DNA of 64,000 bases from Pseudoduganella danionis (lineage in GTDB: Bacteria > Pseudomonadota > Gammaproteobacteria > Burkholderiales > Burkholderiaceae_D), in contig NZ_WNKW01000005.1 of the NCBI RefSeq assembly GCF_009720775.1, positions 62,001 through 126,000 on the forward strand, written 5' to 3'. A model generated the notes under the pieces. It was not told where the DNA came from. It did no database searches and saw nothing but the letters and a program-made list of their open reading frames with translations. A program made the translations under genes and the position numbers. Positions within the stretch are counted from its first letter, which is position 1. Each line of letters starts with the position of its first letter. Below are positions 42,155 to 51,360 of the stretch, one piece after another.

Positions 42155-44335
42155 TTATTTTTTTAGCCAAGGGGCAAAAGGGCCCAGATCGCGACCGGAA
42201 TCGACGTACCAGGCCCGTCTGGCCATGTCAAATTGGGCGCCGAGTGCCTTGACCTGATCTTTTTCGTGGAAGCTGGCGTTCAGGTAAACCCGGCCAGCCG
42301 CTGCGCTGGTCGATGTTAGGTGGTGCTGCTGGCGCTGCAAGGTCGCAGCGGCGCTCACGGCTGATTCGGATAATTGCATTTTTGATATAAAACTGCTGCG
42401 CTGGGCCGGATCGGCCGGCGAAAGCAGGGTCAGACGCTGGCGCGCGCGGGTGGCAGCCACATAGAACAGGTTTTCTTCATCGGCGCGCGGCTGGCGCGGG
42501 TGGGGGAATTCATCGGCCTGCAGATAGGGCAGGATGACATGGCCGAATTCCTTGCCCTTGGCCTGGGCGGCACACTCGATCAGCACGCTTTTGGCGCCAC
42601 GGCGCGACAGGCTGGCCGTTTCGCGCTGATTCAGGGCTAGCCAGAAATCCTGCAAGCTCAGAGCGGATCGCTCGGCCATGTGCAGCAGGGCAGCCACCGA
42701 GCGCTGCACCACTTCGGCGGCATAAGGGCGTACAAAGATGCGTTTGGCCGTGCGTACCAGTTGTACCCGCTCGCATAGCTCGTGCAGTACGCTGCTGGCT
42801 GGCTGCTGGCGGTCCAGTTGGCCCAGCCAGGCCAGTGCATCGATGACAGCGCGCCGGGTAGCGCTGGCGGCTACGCTGCGGTAGTCGGGCAGCACGCCAT
42901 CGCGCTGCGGGGCTTCGATCAGGTAGAGCTCGCCCAGCAGCGACGGCTCTTTGCCGATCTGGATCTTGAAGTGGTCGAGCTGGCCCGGGCCGAAGTCCAT
43001 TTCGCTGAATGCCACGAGGGCATCGACCACGGCCATGCGCAGGGCGGGCGTACGGATGGCGGCAAAATCGTTGAGGCCTATGGCCAACAGGCCGCGCAGG
43101 AACAGGATTTCGTCGCGCTGCAGATAGCCGGCCATGGCTGGCGTACGGTAGGGGATGCCGGCATCGATCAGGGCATTTTCCAGCGCGATCGACTGATGCC
43201 GCTCGCGCAGCAGGATGGCACATTGCTCGGCGCCGTGGCCATCGGCCTGCCATTGTTTGAGCGCGGCGATGACTTTCTGCGCGCACTCGTCGCCGTCCTG
43301 ATAGTGCGCCTGGCGGATTTCCGTGTGCAGGTCCAGCGCCGATTCCACGGGCTTTTGCTTGAAATGGGCCATGGCATGGGCCAGATGGGGGCCGTGGCGG
43401 AAACTGTAGGTCAACGGCAGGCGCTGCAGCTTGGGAAAACGTTCGGTGAAGCGCTCGCGCAGATAGCTGTCGTGCGCACCCAGACGCGCATAGATCACCT
43501 GATCGCGGTCGCCGGCACCGACGAAGAAGCAGGTGCTGCGGCTGATCAGCGCGTCGAGGATGCGGAAGGCCGCCTCGTTCAGATCGTGCAATTCGTCGCA
43601 CAGCACCAGCCGGTAGTCGGGCAACTGGGGTGCCAGCCTAGCGCCACCGTCCAGATTGCAGGCCAGATCATAGCTGGCGTCCAGCGGGCCACGGAACAGG
43701 GCGCCAGCACCGCCATCGAGGCGCAGGGCTTCATATTCGAGCGTGGTCAGATAATCAGTCAGCGGCACGTCCAGCAGCGTGGCGATCTCGTCCAGATCCA
43801 TGAACTCGACGTCGCGCTGCAGCGCCATGCCGGCCTTGAGCTGGCACTGCACTTCAAGAAAATGGGCCAGCGCCACACTATGGGTTTGCAAGTCGAGTTG
43901 TTCCAGTTTGCCTGCATAGCGTTGGCCTACCCGGTCCATGGCTTGCAGCGCATACTGCTTGAGCAGCCGCGCATCGTCGTAGTTGCGTACCTCGTTGCCA
44001 TCGATGGCATCGAGCTGCCAGCGCGCAAAGTCTTCGAAAGTCAGGATGTGCAGGCGCTGCACCAGCGCAGGCGCCACGCCCAACTGAACCAGACGGCTAG
44101 CCAGCACATCGCGCGCTTCCGGCGTGAAGGTCAGGGCCAGTATCTGTTCCGGTGGCAGATTGCGCGCCAGTGCCTCGCCTATGCGCAAGGCCAGCGTGGT
44201 GGTCTTGGCGGCACCGGCATTGGCGTCGATCAGCACGGTCTTGTGCTGGGCTAGCTGGATGGCTAGCTGTTCAGCGGTCGGCGTCAGGCCACGGGGTATA
44301 AAGCGGGCAGTGCGGGGAGGTTGGGCAGCGTTCAT
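42155..44335 (-). CDS. UvrD-like superfamily 1 helicase with C-terminal DUF5710 domain
   Basis: A 726-residue protein. SF1A helicase motifs are in order: Walker A DANAGAAKTTT (unusual Ala for the middle Gly/Ser), LALTFTPEARDVL (Ia), LVLCDELHDLN (II), FVGAGDRDQVIY (III), LTYSFRHGPHLA (IV) and FYVAATRARQRLTLL (VI). Residues about 683-726 (VYLNASFHEKDQVKALGAQFDMARRAWYVDSGRDLGPFAPWL) form a DUF5710 domain, otherwise known to me mainly from plasmid primase/TraC-like proteins. It follows the LacI gene by 3 bp. It is not standard UvrD, Rep or RecB; role in DNA repair or defence is unknown. Confidence 0.85.
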   Translation of the reverse strand: MNAAQPPRTARFIPRGLTPTAEQLAIQLAQHKTVLIDANAGAAKTTTLALRIGEALARNLPPEQILALTFTPEARDVLASRLVQLGVAPALVQRLHILTFEDFARWQLDAIDGNEVRNYDDARLLKQYALQAMDRVGQRYAGKLEQLDLQTHSVALAHFLEVQCQLKAGMALQRDVEFMDLDEIATLLDVPLTDYLTTLEYEALRLDGGAGALFRGPLDASYDLACNLDGGARLAPQLPDYRLVLCDELHDLNEAAFRILDALISRSTCFFVGAGDRDQVIYARLGAHDSYLRERFTERFPKLQRLPLTYSFRHGPHLAHAMAHFKQKPVESALDLHTEIRQAHYQDGDECAQKVIAALKQWQADGHGAEQCAILLRERHQSIALENALIDAGIPYRTPAMAGYLQRDEILFLRGLLAIGLNDFAAIRTPALRMAVVDALVAFSEMDFGPGQLDHFKIQIGKEPSLLGELYLIEAPQRDGVLPDYRSVAASATRRAVIDALAWLGQLDRQQPASSVLHELCERVQLVRTAKRIFVRPYAAEVVQRSVAALLHMAERSALSLQDFWLALNQRETASLSRRGAKSVLIECAAQAKGKEFGHVILPYLQADEFPHPRQPRADEENLFYVAATRARQRLTLLSPADPAQRSSFISKMQLSESAVSAAATLQRQQHHLTSTSAAAGRVYLNASFHEKDQVKALGAQFDMARRAWYVDSGRDLGPFAPWLKK

Positions 44336-44338
44336 CCG

Positions 44339-45460
44339 CTACATTATAGCGAGCGGCTGGGGCAAGCTGAAAGGCGCGGCTGGCGCTGTGGCGGGCAGAT
44401 GCAGGCGGGCCGTGGCGCCCTCGATGAACTGGGCGTCGAATAGCTGGCGTTCGGCAGCCACCTCGGGCCGTTCGATCAAGCGGCATATCTGCTGCGCGGC
44501 AGCGGCGGCCATCTGCGCCATGGGCTGGTGCAAGGTGGTCAGGTTGTAGCTGAGCCAGTTCGATGGTTCGACTGCGTCCAGTCCGGCCACCGAGAGCTGG
44601 CCCGGCACGGAAATGCCCAGTTCATGGCGCGCGCAGTCGAGGCAGCCGATGGCCATCACATCGTTGGCGCAGATGATGGCGTCGGGGATACCGCCGTGGC
44701 GGGCAATCAGGGTCTTCAAGCCTGTTGCGCCGCTGTGGTAATCGAATTCGCCCGTCACCACCAATGGCGGCGGCAGGCCCAGCTCGGCCAGTTGTTCGGC
44801 CACGCCCTGCTGGCGCGCGATGGCGACCACTGAATCCTTGCTGCCGGAAATAATGCCGAACTGGCGGTGGCCAGCGGCGGCCAGCCTTGCGGCCAGCATG
44901 CGGCCAGCCGCGCGGTGGTCGCAGCTGACGGTATGCACGCTCAGGTCTTCCAGCAGGCGGTTGAATACTACCAGCGGCACGCGGTGGCGCTTGAATTCGG
45001 CCACTGCGGTGGCCGGCAAGTGGGCGGCGGCAATCACGCCATCGACCTGGAACTGCCACAGGTCGCCCAGTACACGGGCAGCTTCCGATTCGCTGGCCAG
45101 CGGGAATAGCAACACGCGCTTGCCGTGCGGCGTGAGTTGTTTGCTCAGTTCGGTCAGCAGTTCGGGATAATAGAGATTGGCGCGATTGGTGAGCAGCACG
45201 GCCACCATATTGGTACGGCGCGTAATCAGGCTGCGCGCGGCCGCATTGGGTACATAGTCGAGCAGGGCAGCCGCTTTCATGACGCGCGCAAACGTGGTCT
45301 TGGAAACGCTGGCACCGGGCTTGAAACAGCGCGACACGGCCGACTGCGAGACGCCCGCGACCAGTGCCACGTCGTAGGAGGTGACGCGGCGCGACTGCGC
45401 GGCCAGTTCGGCGATCTGGCTGGCGGCGCTGGCTTCGATGGTGCGCTTGGGTGGGCTCAT
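44339..45460 (-). CDS. LacI-family transcriptional regulator
   Basis: A 373-residue LacI/GalR regulator. After a 24-residue N-terminal extension comes the helix-turn-helix (VTSYDVALVAGVSQSAVSRCFKPGASVSKTTFARVMKAAALLDYVPNAAAR), then a periplasmic-binding-like effector domain (MVAVLLTNRANLYYPELLTEL, DGVIAAAHL, ICANDVMAIGCLDCARHELGISVPGQLSVAGLD). It is of the type with an Arg/Ser-rich linker before the core (SLITRRTN). Oddly there are no sugar genes; the only operon partner is a helicase-like gene 3 bp downstream. Effector unknown. Confidence 0.9.
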   Translation of the reverse strand: MSPPKRTIEASAASQIAELAAQSRRVTSYDVALVAGVSQSAVSRCFKPGASVSKTTFARVMKAAALLDYVPNAAARSLITRRTNMVAVLLTNRANLYYPELLTELSKQLTPHGKRVLLFPLASESEAARVLGDLWQFQVDGVIAAAHLPATAVAEFKRHRVPLVVFNRLLEDLSVHTVSCDHRAAGRMLAARLAAAGHRQFGIISGSKDSVVAIARQQGVAEQLAELGLPPPLVVTGEFDYHSGATGLKTLIARHGGIPDAIICANDVMAIGCLDCARHELGISVPGQLSVAGLDAVEPSNWLSYNLTTLHQPMAQMAAAAAQQICRLIERPEVAAERQLFDAQFIEGATARLHLPATAPAAPFSLPQPLAIM

Positions 45461-45668
45461 TGTCTCGTGCTGTTGTATTTGCTCTTAATCGGCAATACTG
45501 ATCAGCATAACCAATAAATTACTGAAGAGCAACAATATTCGCTTTCCATTGAGAAATAGAGTTAGCCCTGTGGCAGCGCGGTGAATTTGGCTGCAGGCCG
45601 CAGATTTTTGCGAGTGCGGCTGCCATTTCTGCTAACATTACGCCCCTTTATTCTGTTCAAGGGTGGTC

Positions 45669-46919
45669 ATGGCGATTGCATGCGGTGTCGATTTTGGCAC
45701 CTCCAATTCGACGGTAGGCTGGGTGCAGCCGGGTCAGCCAGTCATGCTGGGACTGGAAGATGGCAAGGTCACTCTGCCTTCGGTGGTATTTTTCAACGCC
45801 GATGACGAAGTGGTGCGCTATGGCCGCGCCGCGCTGGCCGATTATCTGGCCGGCTATGAAGGCCGGTTGATGCGTTCCATGAAAAGTTTGCTGGGCACCA
45901 GCCTGATGGAAGGCCAGACGGAAGTGGCGGGCCGCGCCTTGCCTTTCCGCACCTTGCTGGCCCAGTTCATCGGCGAACTCAAGCACCGCGCCGAGCAGGC
46001 CGCCGGACGCGAATTCAGCTCGGCCGTGTTCGGTCGTCCCGTGCATTTCATCGATGATAATCCCGTGCACGACCAGCTGGCGCAGGATACGCTGGAGCAA
46101 ATCGCCCGTTCCGTCGGTTACAAGGACGTGGCCTTCCAGTTTGAACCGATAGCTGCCGCCTTCGATTACGAGTCGCAGATCAGCCGCGAAGAGCTGGTGC
46201 TGATTGCCGATATCGGCGGCGGTACTTCCGACTTCTCGCTGCTACGCCTGTCGCCGCAGCGCGCTGCCAAGGTGGAGCGGCGCGACGATATTCTGGCCAA
46301 TGGCGGCGTGCACATAGGCGGCACGGATTTCGATAAATACCTGTCGCTGGCCAGCGTGATGCCGCTGCTGGGCTATGGCAGCCGGCTGCGCAACAATAGC
46401 GAAGTGCCATCGAGCTATTATTTCAATCTGGCCACCTGGCATACGATTAATCAGGCCTACACGAAGAAGGCCTCGCTGCAGCTGGCCGATCTGCTGCGCG
46501 ATGCGGCCGAGCAGGACAAGTTGCAACGCCTGCAAAATCTGATTGATGACCGCGCCGGTCACTGGCTGGCGCTGCAGGTTGAGCAGGGCAAGATCTCGCT
46601 GTCCGATGCCGAGCAGGCCGTGCTCGAGTTGGACCGGCTGGCCCCACCGGTGGCGTTGGAAATCACCCGCGCCCAGTTCGATGCCGCCTCGGAGCAACTG
46701 GTCAGTTCGGTAGAGAACACGGTGCAAGCCTTGCTGCGCGATGCAGGTGTGGCGCCCGATGCGGTCGATACGGTGTTCTTCACGGGCGGTTCCAGCGGCG
46801 TGCGCCTGCTGCGCGAGCGCATTGCGGCTCTGGTGCCCACGGCGCGCCGCGTCGAAGGCGATCTGTTTGGCAGCATAGGCGCCGGTCTGGCGCTCGATGC
46901 AGCGCGTAAATTCGGTTAG
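45669..46919 (+). CDS. Hsp70-family chaperone-like protein (YegD type)
   Basis: A 416-residue actin/Hsp70-fold ATPase with the nucleotide motifs CGVDFGTSNSTVGWV (phosphate 1), LIADIGGGTSDFSLLRL (phosphate 2) and DTVFFTGGSSGVRLLRERI (adenosine). It is shorter than DnaK and lacks the substrate-binding and lid domains, like E. coli YegD. AAGGG precedes the ATG (an upstream GTG is also open). The DnaQ-like gene starts 8 bp downstream, so the two form an operon. Client unknown. Confidence 0.88.
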   Translation: MAIACGVDFGTSNSTVGWVQPGQPVMLGLEDGKVTLPSVVFFNADDEVVRYGRAALADYLAGYEGRLMRSMKSLLGTSLMEGQTEVAGRALPFRTLLAQFIGELKHRAEQAAGREFSSAVFGRPVHFIDDNPVHDQLAQDTLEQIARSVGYKDVAFQFEPIAAAFDYESQISREELVLIADIGGGTSDFSLLRLSPQRAAKVERRDDILANGGVHIGGTDFDKYLSLASVMPLLGYGSRLRNNSEVPSSYYFNLATWHTINQAYTKKASLQLADLLRDAAEQDKLQRLQNLIDDRAGHWLALQVEQGKISLSDAEQAVLELDRLAPPVALEITRAQFDAASEQLVSSVENTVQALLRDAGVAPDAVDTVFFTGGSSGVRLLRERIAALVPTARRVEGDLFGSIGAGLALDAARKFG

Positions 46920-46927
46920 GAAACCCT

Positions 46928-47557
46928 ATGCTGGCTCAATCGCTGGTCATGCTGGACTTTGAAACCACGGGGCTGTCGCCGGCCAATGGCGACCGCATCA
47001 CGGAAGTGGCAGCGCTGCGCCTGCGTGATGGGCAGGTGGTCGAACGCTTTGTTTCGCTGGTCAATTGCGGCGTGCGCATTCCCGCCTTCATCACGGGACT
47101 GACCGGGATTACCCAGGCCATGGTGGACGGCGCGCCGCCCGTCGGGCAGGTGATGCCGCGTCTGCTGGAGTTCATCGGCAGCGATACGCTGGCCGCGCAC
47201 AACGCTTCCTTCGACGATAAATTCCTGCAGGCCGAAGCGGCCCAGCTAGGGTTGACGCCAGCCTATCCATCGCTGCTGTGTTCGCTAAAGCTGGCCCGCC
47301 GCGTGTATCCGGGCATGGCCAGCTACCGGCTCGGTGATCTGTCGCGCCAGCTCGGTATCCGCTTTGCCAGTGCGGCCCACCGGGCCGAGGCCGACGCTGA
47401 AGTCGCCGCTGCCGTGCTGCTGCGCATGGGTGAGGACGTGGCCCGCCAGTATGGTTGGCCTGCAGTGGCGCCCGAGCTGCTGGTGGCCGTGAACAAGCTG
47501 GCTGCGGCCAAGGTGCCGCAATTCCTGTCCAGCCAGAATGGACAAAAACTGCGCTAA
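46928..47557 (+). CDS. DnaQ-family 3'-5' exonuclease
   Basis: A 209-residue DEDD exonuclease: Exo I MLDFETTGLSP with Asp and Glu, Exo II LAAHNASFDDKFL, Exo III HRAEADAEVAAAVL (His of the DEDDh subtype). The C-terminal 40 residues have no recognised domain. Related proteins are annotated as DNA polymerase III epsilon-like, but the sequence is divergent from true DnaQ and there is no clamp-binding motif I can identify. Operon with the Hsp70-like gene upstream. Confidence 0.88.
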   Translation: MLAQSLVMLDFETTGLSPANGDRITEVAALRLRDGQVVERFVSLVNCGVRIPAFITGLTGITQAMVDGAPPVGQVMPRLLEFIGSDTLAAHNASFDDKFLQAEAAQLGLTPAYPSLLCSLKLARRVYPGMASYRLGDLSRQLGIRFASAAHRAEADAEVAAAVLLRMGEDVARQYGWPAVAPELLVAVNKLAAAKVPQFLSSQNGQKLR

Positions 47558-47611
47558 ACTTCCCGACTAGCATTACAATACGCGTGTCCTAGTCATTAAT
47601 ATTGCCTTTTT

Positions 47612-47998
47612 GTGTACGTGCGCCGCCTACTTTTCCGTATGCTGTTATCGCTACTGCTGGTGTTCTCCCAGCAGATGGGGTACGCGCACGCGCTGACCCA
47701 TACGGCGGCCAGTACGGAACTGGCGGCAAATCTGGTACTGAGCGCCGATCAGGCGCAGGCTGCGGATGGCGCCGACGGCGATCCGCATCTGAACGGCATT
47801 ATCAAGCTGGGGCTGGACCACAGTTGCGCCCAATGTCTGGCGGTCGCCCAGTTCACGGCTGCCGTCGATAGCCGTTTCCATTCCTTCCCTCTGCTCGATG
47901 GTATAGCCGTGATAGGCGTAGCTGCGCCGCTGGCTGTACTGCCGGCCAGGCCGCTGGCGGCCTATCACTCGCGCGCGCCGCCTGTTTCGTTCTGCTGA
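47612..47998 (+). CDS. small exported protein before a zinc-uptake type cluster
   Basis: Up to 128 residues. An N-terminal signal-like segment (RRLLFRMLLSLLLVFSQQMGYAHA) is followed by a region with His and Cys (ALTHTAAS, LDHSCAQCLAVAQFTAAVDSRFHSF) and a second hydrophobic stretch. GTG at 47612 or 47618 keeps the positive charges before the hydrophobic core; ATG at 47639 is a weaker choice. No clear ribosome site. The Cys/His content and the downstream barrel and ZnuA/ZnuB-like genes suggest a periplasmic metal-linked function. Confidence 0.6.
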   Translation: MYVRRLLFRMLLSLLLVFSQQMGYAHALTHTAASTELAANLVLSADQAQAADGADGDPHLNGIIKLGLDHSCAQCLAVAQFTAAVDSRFHSFPLLDGIAVIGVAAPLAVLPARPLAAYHSRAPPVSFC

Positions 47999-48067
47999 TG
48001 CCGTCTCACGCCGCCTGCCCGCATCGCCGGGTCAGGTCGTGCTCTATCGACCCACACAGGACACAAT

Positions 48068-49558
48068 ATGAAACATACCAGCATGCTGGCGGCCGCTCTG
48101 AGCGCCGCCCTGGCGGCGCCCTACGCGCATGCCGCTACCCCGAAAAAACCGCACACTGCGAGCGCGCAGGCGGATACTGAAACCCAGCTGGCAGCATTAC
48201 GCGCCGAAATCGGCGCCATCAAACAGGCGTATGAAAGCCGTCTGCAGGCACTGGAGAGCCGCCTGCAGCAGGCCGAGGCCGCTGCGCAACCGCGCGGCGA
48301 GGCACAACTGGCCGCGGCTACCACGCCCGCAACTGCGGGCAGCGCTGCCAGTGCACCGGCCAGCGTGGCCGCCGCCGGCTACGATGCCGCGCCTGCCCTG
48401 GCGACGGCGTCGCCGGCCGGCACGCCCGCCAATCTGTACAACCCGAATATCTCCATGATCCTGGGCGGAAGCTGGCAGAACCTGCGCCAGGATCCCCAGC
48501 AATATCTGTTGCAGGGCTTTATGCCCAGCGGCGGCGAAGTGGGGCCGGGCAAGCGCAGCTTCAATCTGGGCGAATCGGAACTGACGCTGGCGGCGAATAT
48601 CGATCCGCATTTTGCCGGTCAGCTCACCTTTGCCCTCAGCGGCGAAAACGAAGCCAGCGTGGAAGAAGCGTTCGTGCGCACACGCGCGCTGGAAAACGGC
48701 CTGAATCTGAAAGCCGGCCGCATGCTGTCGGGCATAGGCTATCTGAATGGCCAGCACGCCCATACCTGGGACTTCGTCGACGCGCCGCTGGCTTATCAGG
48801 CCTTCCTGGGCGGGCAGTACAAGACGGATGGCATACAGGGTACCTGGCTGGCACCGCTAGACCAGTATCTGGAGCTCGGCTTTGAAGCGGGCAACGGCGC
48901 CGCCTTCCCCGGCAATGAGCGCAACCGTAACGGCGCTGGTGCCTATGCGGCGTTTGCCCATCTCGGCGACGATCTGGGCAGCTCGGCCAGCTACCGTGCC
49001 GGCCTATCCTATCTGCGCACGGCGGCACAGCAGCGCCAGTTCAGCGATGCCGGTCTCGAGCACGCCTTCAGCGGCCGTTCGCGCCTGTGGGTGGCCGATG
49101 CCATCTACAAATGGGCGCCGGGCGGCAATGCCGTCAGCACCAACTTCAAGCTGCAGGGCGAATACTTCCGCCGCACGGAAGACGGCGTGCTCGATTACGC
49201 CAGCAGCAGCGCCGATAGCGCCAGCGGCGCCTACCGCAGCGTACAGTCGGGCTGGTATCTGCAAAGCGTCTACCAGTTCATGCCGAACTGGCGCGCGGGC
49301 CTGCGTTACGATCGGCTCGATAGCGGCAATGTGCGTTACGGCCTGATCGAGAGCGGCGCCCTGGGCTGGAACAATCTGCCCGTACTGGAAGCCTACCGTC
49401 CGCGCCGCAGCAGCATCATGCTCGACTACAGCCCTTCGGAGTTTTCCCGTCTGCGCCTGCAACTGGCACGTGAGCAGAGCCGCGCGGGCGTGAGCGACAA
49501 TCAGATTTTCCTTCAATACATCATGAGTCTGGGCACCCACGCTGCCCACGCTTTCTAA
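48068..49558 (+). CDS. outer-membrane beta-barrel (porin-like) protein with coiled coil
   Basis: A 496-residue exported protein: signal peptide (1-22, ending HAAT), a coiled-coil heptad region (about 38-75, TQLAALRAEIGAIKQAYESRLQALESRLQQAEA), an Ala-rich linker and a barrel (about 125-496) with repeated amphipathic strands such as GQLTFALSGENEASVEEAFVRT, a GRMLSGIGYLNGQHAHTWDFVDAPLAYQAFLGGQY segment and a terminal Phe (HAAHAF). It resembles phosphate-selective/zinc-cluster porins. Directly upstream of a ZnuA-like gene (9 bp gap), so metal passage through the outer membrane is likely. Confidence 0.82.
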   Translation: MKHTSMLAAALSAALAAPYAHAATPKKPHTASAQADTETQLAALRAEIGAIKQAYESRLQALESRLQQAEAAAQPRGEAQLAAATTPATAGSAASAPASVAAAGYDAAPALATASPAGTPANLYNPNISMILGGSWQNLRQDPQQYLLQGFMPSGGEVGPGKRSFNLGESELTLAANIDPHFAGQLTFALSGENEASVEEAFVRTRALENGLNLKAGRMLSGIGYLNGQHAHTWDFVDAPLAYQAFLGGQYKTDGIQGTWLAPLDQYLELGFEAGNGAAFPGNERNRNGAGAYAAFAHLGDDLGSSASYRAGLSYLRTAAQQRQFSDAGLEHAFSGRSRLWVADAIYKWAPGGNAVSTNFKLQGEYFRRTEDGVLDYASSSADSASGAYRSVQSGWYLQSVYQFMPNWRAGLRYDRLDSGNVRYGLIESGALGWNNLPVLEAYRPRRSSIMLDYSPSEFSRLRLQLAREQSRAGVSDNQIFLQYIMSLGTHAAHAF

Positions 49559-49567
49559 GGAGCGAAC

Positions 49568-50476
49568 ATGCAAGGGATGACTAAACATACATGGCTGGTG
49601 CTGCTGTGCCTGACCATCATGGCACCGGCCCATGCGGCACTGAATGTGCTGGCCTGCGAGCCGGAATGGGAGGCGCTGACGCAGGAACTGGGCGGCGATA
49701 AAGTGAAAGTCAGCAGCGCCACCACGGCCCTGCAGGACCCCCATCGGGTGGAAGCGCGCCCCAGCCTGATCGCCCGCACGCGCAATGCGCAACTGCTGGT
49801 ATGCACGGGGCTGGAACTCGAGGTGGGCTGGCTGCCCGTGCTGGTGCAGCAGTCGGGCAATAGCCGGATTGCGCCGGGCCAGCCCGGCTATTTCGAGGCG
49901 GGCGCACTGGTGCCGCGTCTCGACGTGCCTGCGCGCGTAGACCGCAGCGACGGCGATGTGCATGCAGCCGGCAACCCGCACATCCAGCAGAACCCGCACA
50001 ATATCGCGCTGGTCAGCGTGGCGTTGGCCAAACGCCTGGCGGAACTCGATACGGCCAACGCGGCTTACTATCAGGCACGCCAGAAAGATTTTGCCCAGCG
50101 CTGGGGAGCGGCCATGCAGAAGTGGGAAAAGCAGGCCGCGGGACTGAAAGGTGTGGCCGTGGTCGAGCACCACAAGAACATGGAATACCTGATGAACTGG
50201 CTGGGCATGCATCAGGTGGGCACGCTGGAACCCAAGCCCGGGGTGGAGCCTAGTGCGGCGCACCTGTCCGGCTTGCTGGCCCAGCTGCAGCGCGCACCGG
50301 CCCGCATGGTGCTGCGTGCCGGCTATCAGGATGGCCGTGCTTCGCAATGGCTGAGCGATCATGCGCACATTCCGGCTGTGGTGCTGCCATTCTCGGTCGG
50401 CGGCGACGAGCGCAGCAAGGACCTGTTCGGCCTGTTCGACAGTACGGTACAACGTTTGCTGGATGCGAATAAATGA
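49568..50476 (+). CDS. ZnuA-like metal-binding periplasmic protein
   Basis: A 302-residue cluster A-1 (cation) binding protein with a signal peptide (about 1-23, ending PAHAAL). Candidate metal ligands: His in LQDPHRVEARPSLI, the His pair in DVHAAGNPHIQQNPHN, VVEHHKNMEYL and the acidic residue near the C-terminus. The His-rich loop typical of E. coli ZnuA is absent, so zinc or manganese cannot be distinguished with certainty. AAGGAG precedes the ATG. The permease gene overlaps its stop by 4 bp. Confidence 0.85.
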   Translation: MQGMTKHTWLVLLCLTIMAPAHAALNVLACEPEWEALTQELGGDKVKVSSATTALQDPHRVEARPSLIARTRNAQLLVCTGLELEVGWLPVLVQQSGNSRIAPGQPGYFEAGALVPRLDVPARVDRSDGDVHAAGNPHIQQNPHNIALVSVALAKRLAELDTANAAYYQARQKDFAQRWGAAMQKWEKQAAGLKGVAVVEHHKNMEYLMNWLGMHQVGTLEPKPGVEPSAAHLSGLLAQLQRAPARMVLRAGYQDGRASQWLSDHAHIPAVVLPFSVGGDERSKDLFGLFDSTVQRLLDANK

Positions 50477-51255
50477 ATACGGATGCGCTCGATCTGATGA
50501 TCATCGTGCCGGCCCTGCTGGCCGGCTTGCTGGTATTGCTGACCCATGTACCGCTGGGCGCGCAGGTGCTGCGGCGCGGCATCGTGTTCATCGATCTGGC
50601 AATTGCCCAGATCGCTGCGCTCGGTGTCATCATCGCCGGTGTGGCCGAGCTCGATCCGCACAGCTGGACGGTGCAGGCGGCGGCCGCCACGGCGGCCGTG
50701 CTGGGCGCCGTGCTGCTGACCTGGACGGAAAAGCGCTGGCCCGATGTGCAGGAAGCCCAGATCGGCGTGATGTTCATACTCGCCGCCACGGCCGGTTTGC
50801 TGCTGGTCGCGCACAACCCGCATGGTGGCGAACATTTGCAGGACTTGCTGGCCGGCCAGATACTGTGGGTGCGCTATGAGCAGTTGCTGTTGCCGGCCGT
50901 GGGCACGCTGCTGATCTGCGCGCTGCTGTACCGTATGGGCGAGCGTCTGAGCCGGCTGGGTTTCTATCTGGTGTTCGCGCTGGCCGTGACGGCTTCCGTG
51001 CAGCTGGTCGGGGTTTATCTGGTGTTCACCAGCCTGATCGTGCCGGCACTGGCGGTGCGCCACTACCGGCCAGCGCTGCGCCTGTGGCTGGCTTATGCCA
51101 TCGGTGCAGCCGGCTATGCCAGCGGGCTGGTGTTGTCTACCCTGTACGATCTGCCTTCGGGCGCGTTGATCGTCTGGTGCCTGACGCTGCTGGCCATGCT
51201 GGCCTATGCAGCCGGCCCCCGTGCCGGCGTGCACAGCCAGCCGCTGAAGCACTGA
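50473..51255 (+). CDS. ZnuB-like metal ABC transporter permease
   Basis: A 260-residue membrane protein with about 8 helices of the ABC-3 (ZnuB/MntB) family: VLLTHVPLGAQVLRRGIVFIDLAIAQIAALGVIIAG near the start and GVYLVFTSLIVPALAVRHY, the usual family signature, in the C-terminal half. ATGA overlap with the binding-protein stop shows coupling. No ATPase (ZnuC) gene is found on either side; it must be encoded elsewhere. Confidence 0.88.
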   Translation: MNTDALDLMIIVPALLAGLLVLLTHVPLGAQVLRRGIVFIDLAIAQIAALGVIIAGVAELDPHSWTVQAAAATAAVLGAVLLTWTEKRWPDVQEAQIGVMFILAATAGLLLVAHNPHGGEHLQDLLAGQILWVRYEQLLLPAVGTLLICALLYRMGERLSRLGFYLVFALAVTASVQLVGVYLVFTSLIVPALAVRHYRPALRLWLAYAIGAAGYASGLVLSTLYDLPSGALIVWCLTLLAMLAYAAGPRAGVHSQPLKH

Positions 51256-51360
51256 AATGCTGGTCGCGCCGTTTAGGCGGGATTGAGCATCATCAAACGG
51301 GGCTGGTGGAGCGCTTTTATACTTTAGTCAAGATTTTGCGGCACTTGATCAGGGTATGCC

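Noticed and set aside
47558..47611. Zur box before the zinc-uptake type cluster
   Set aside because: The AT-rich stretch shows no convincing dyad resembling known Zur sites.
48197..48763. Minus-strand frame opposite the porin-like gene
   Set aside because: Arg/Gly/Gln-rich shadow of the Ala-rich linker and barrel; no domain or start signal.
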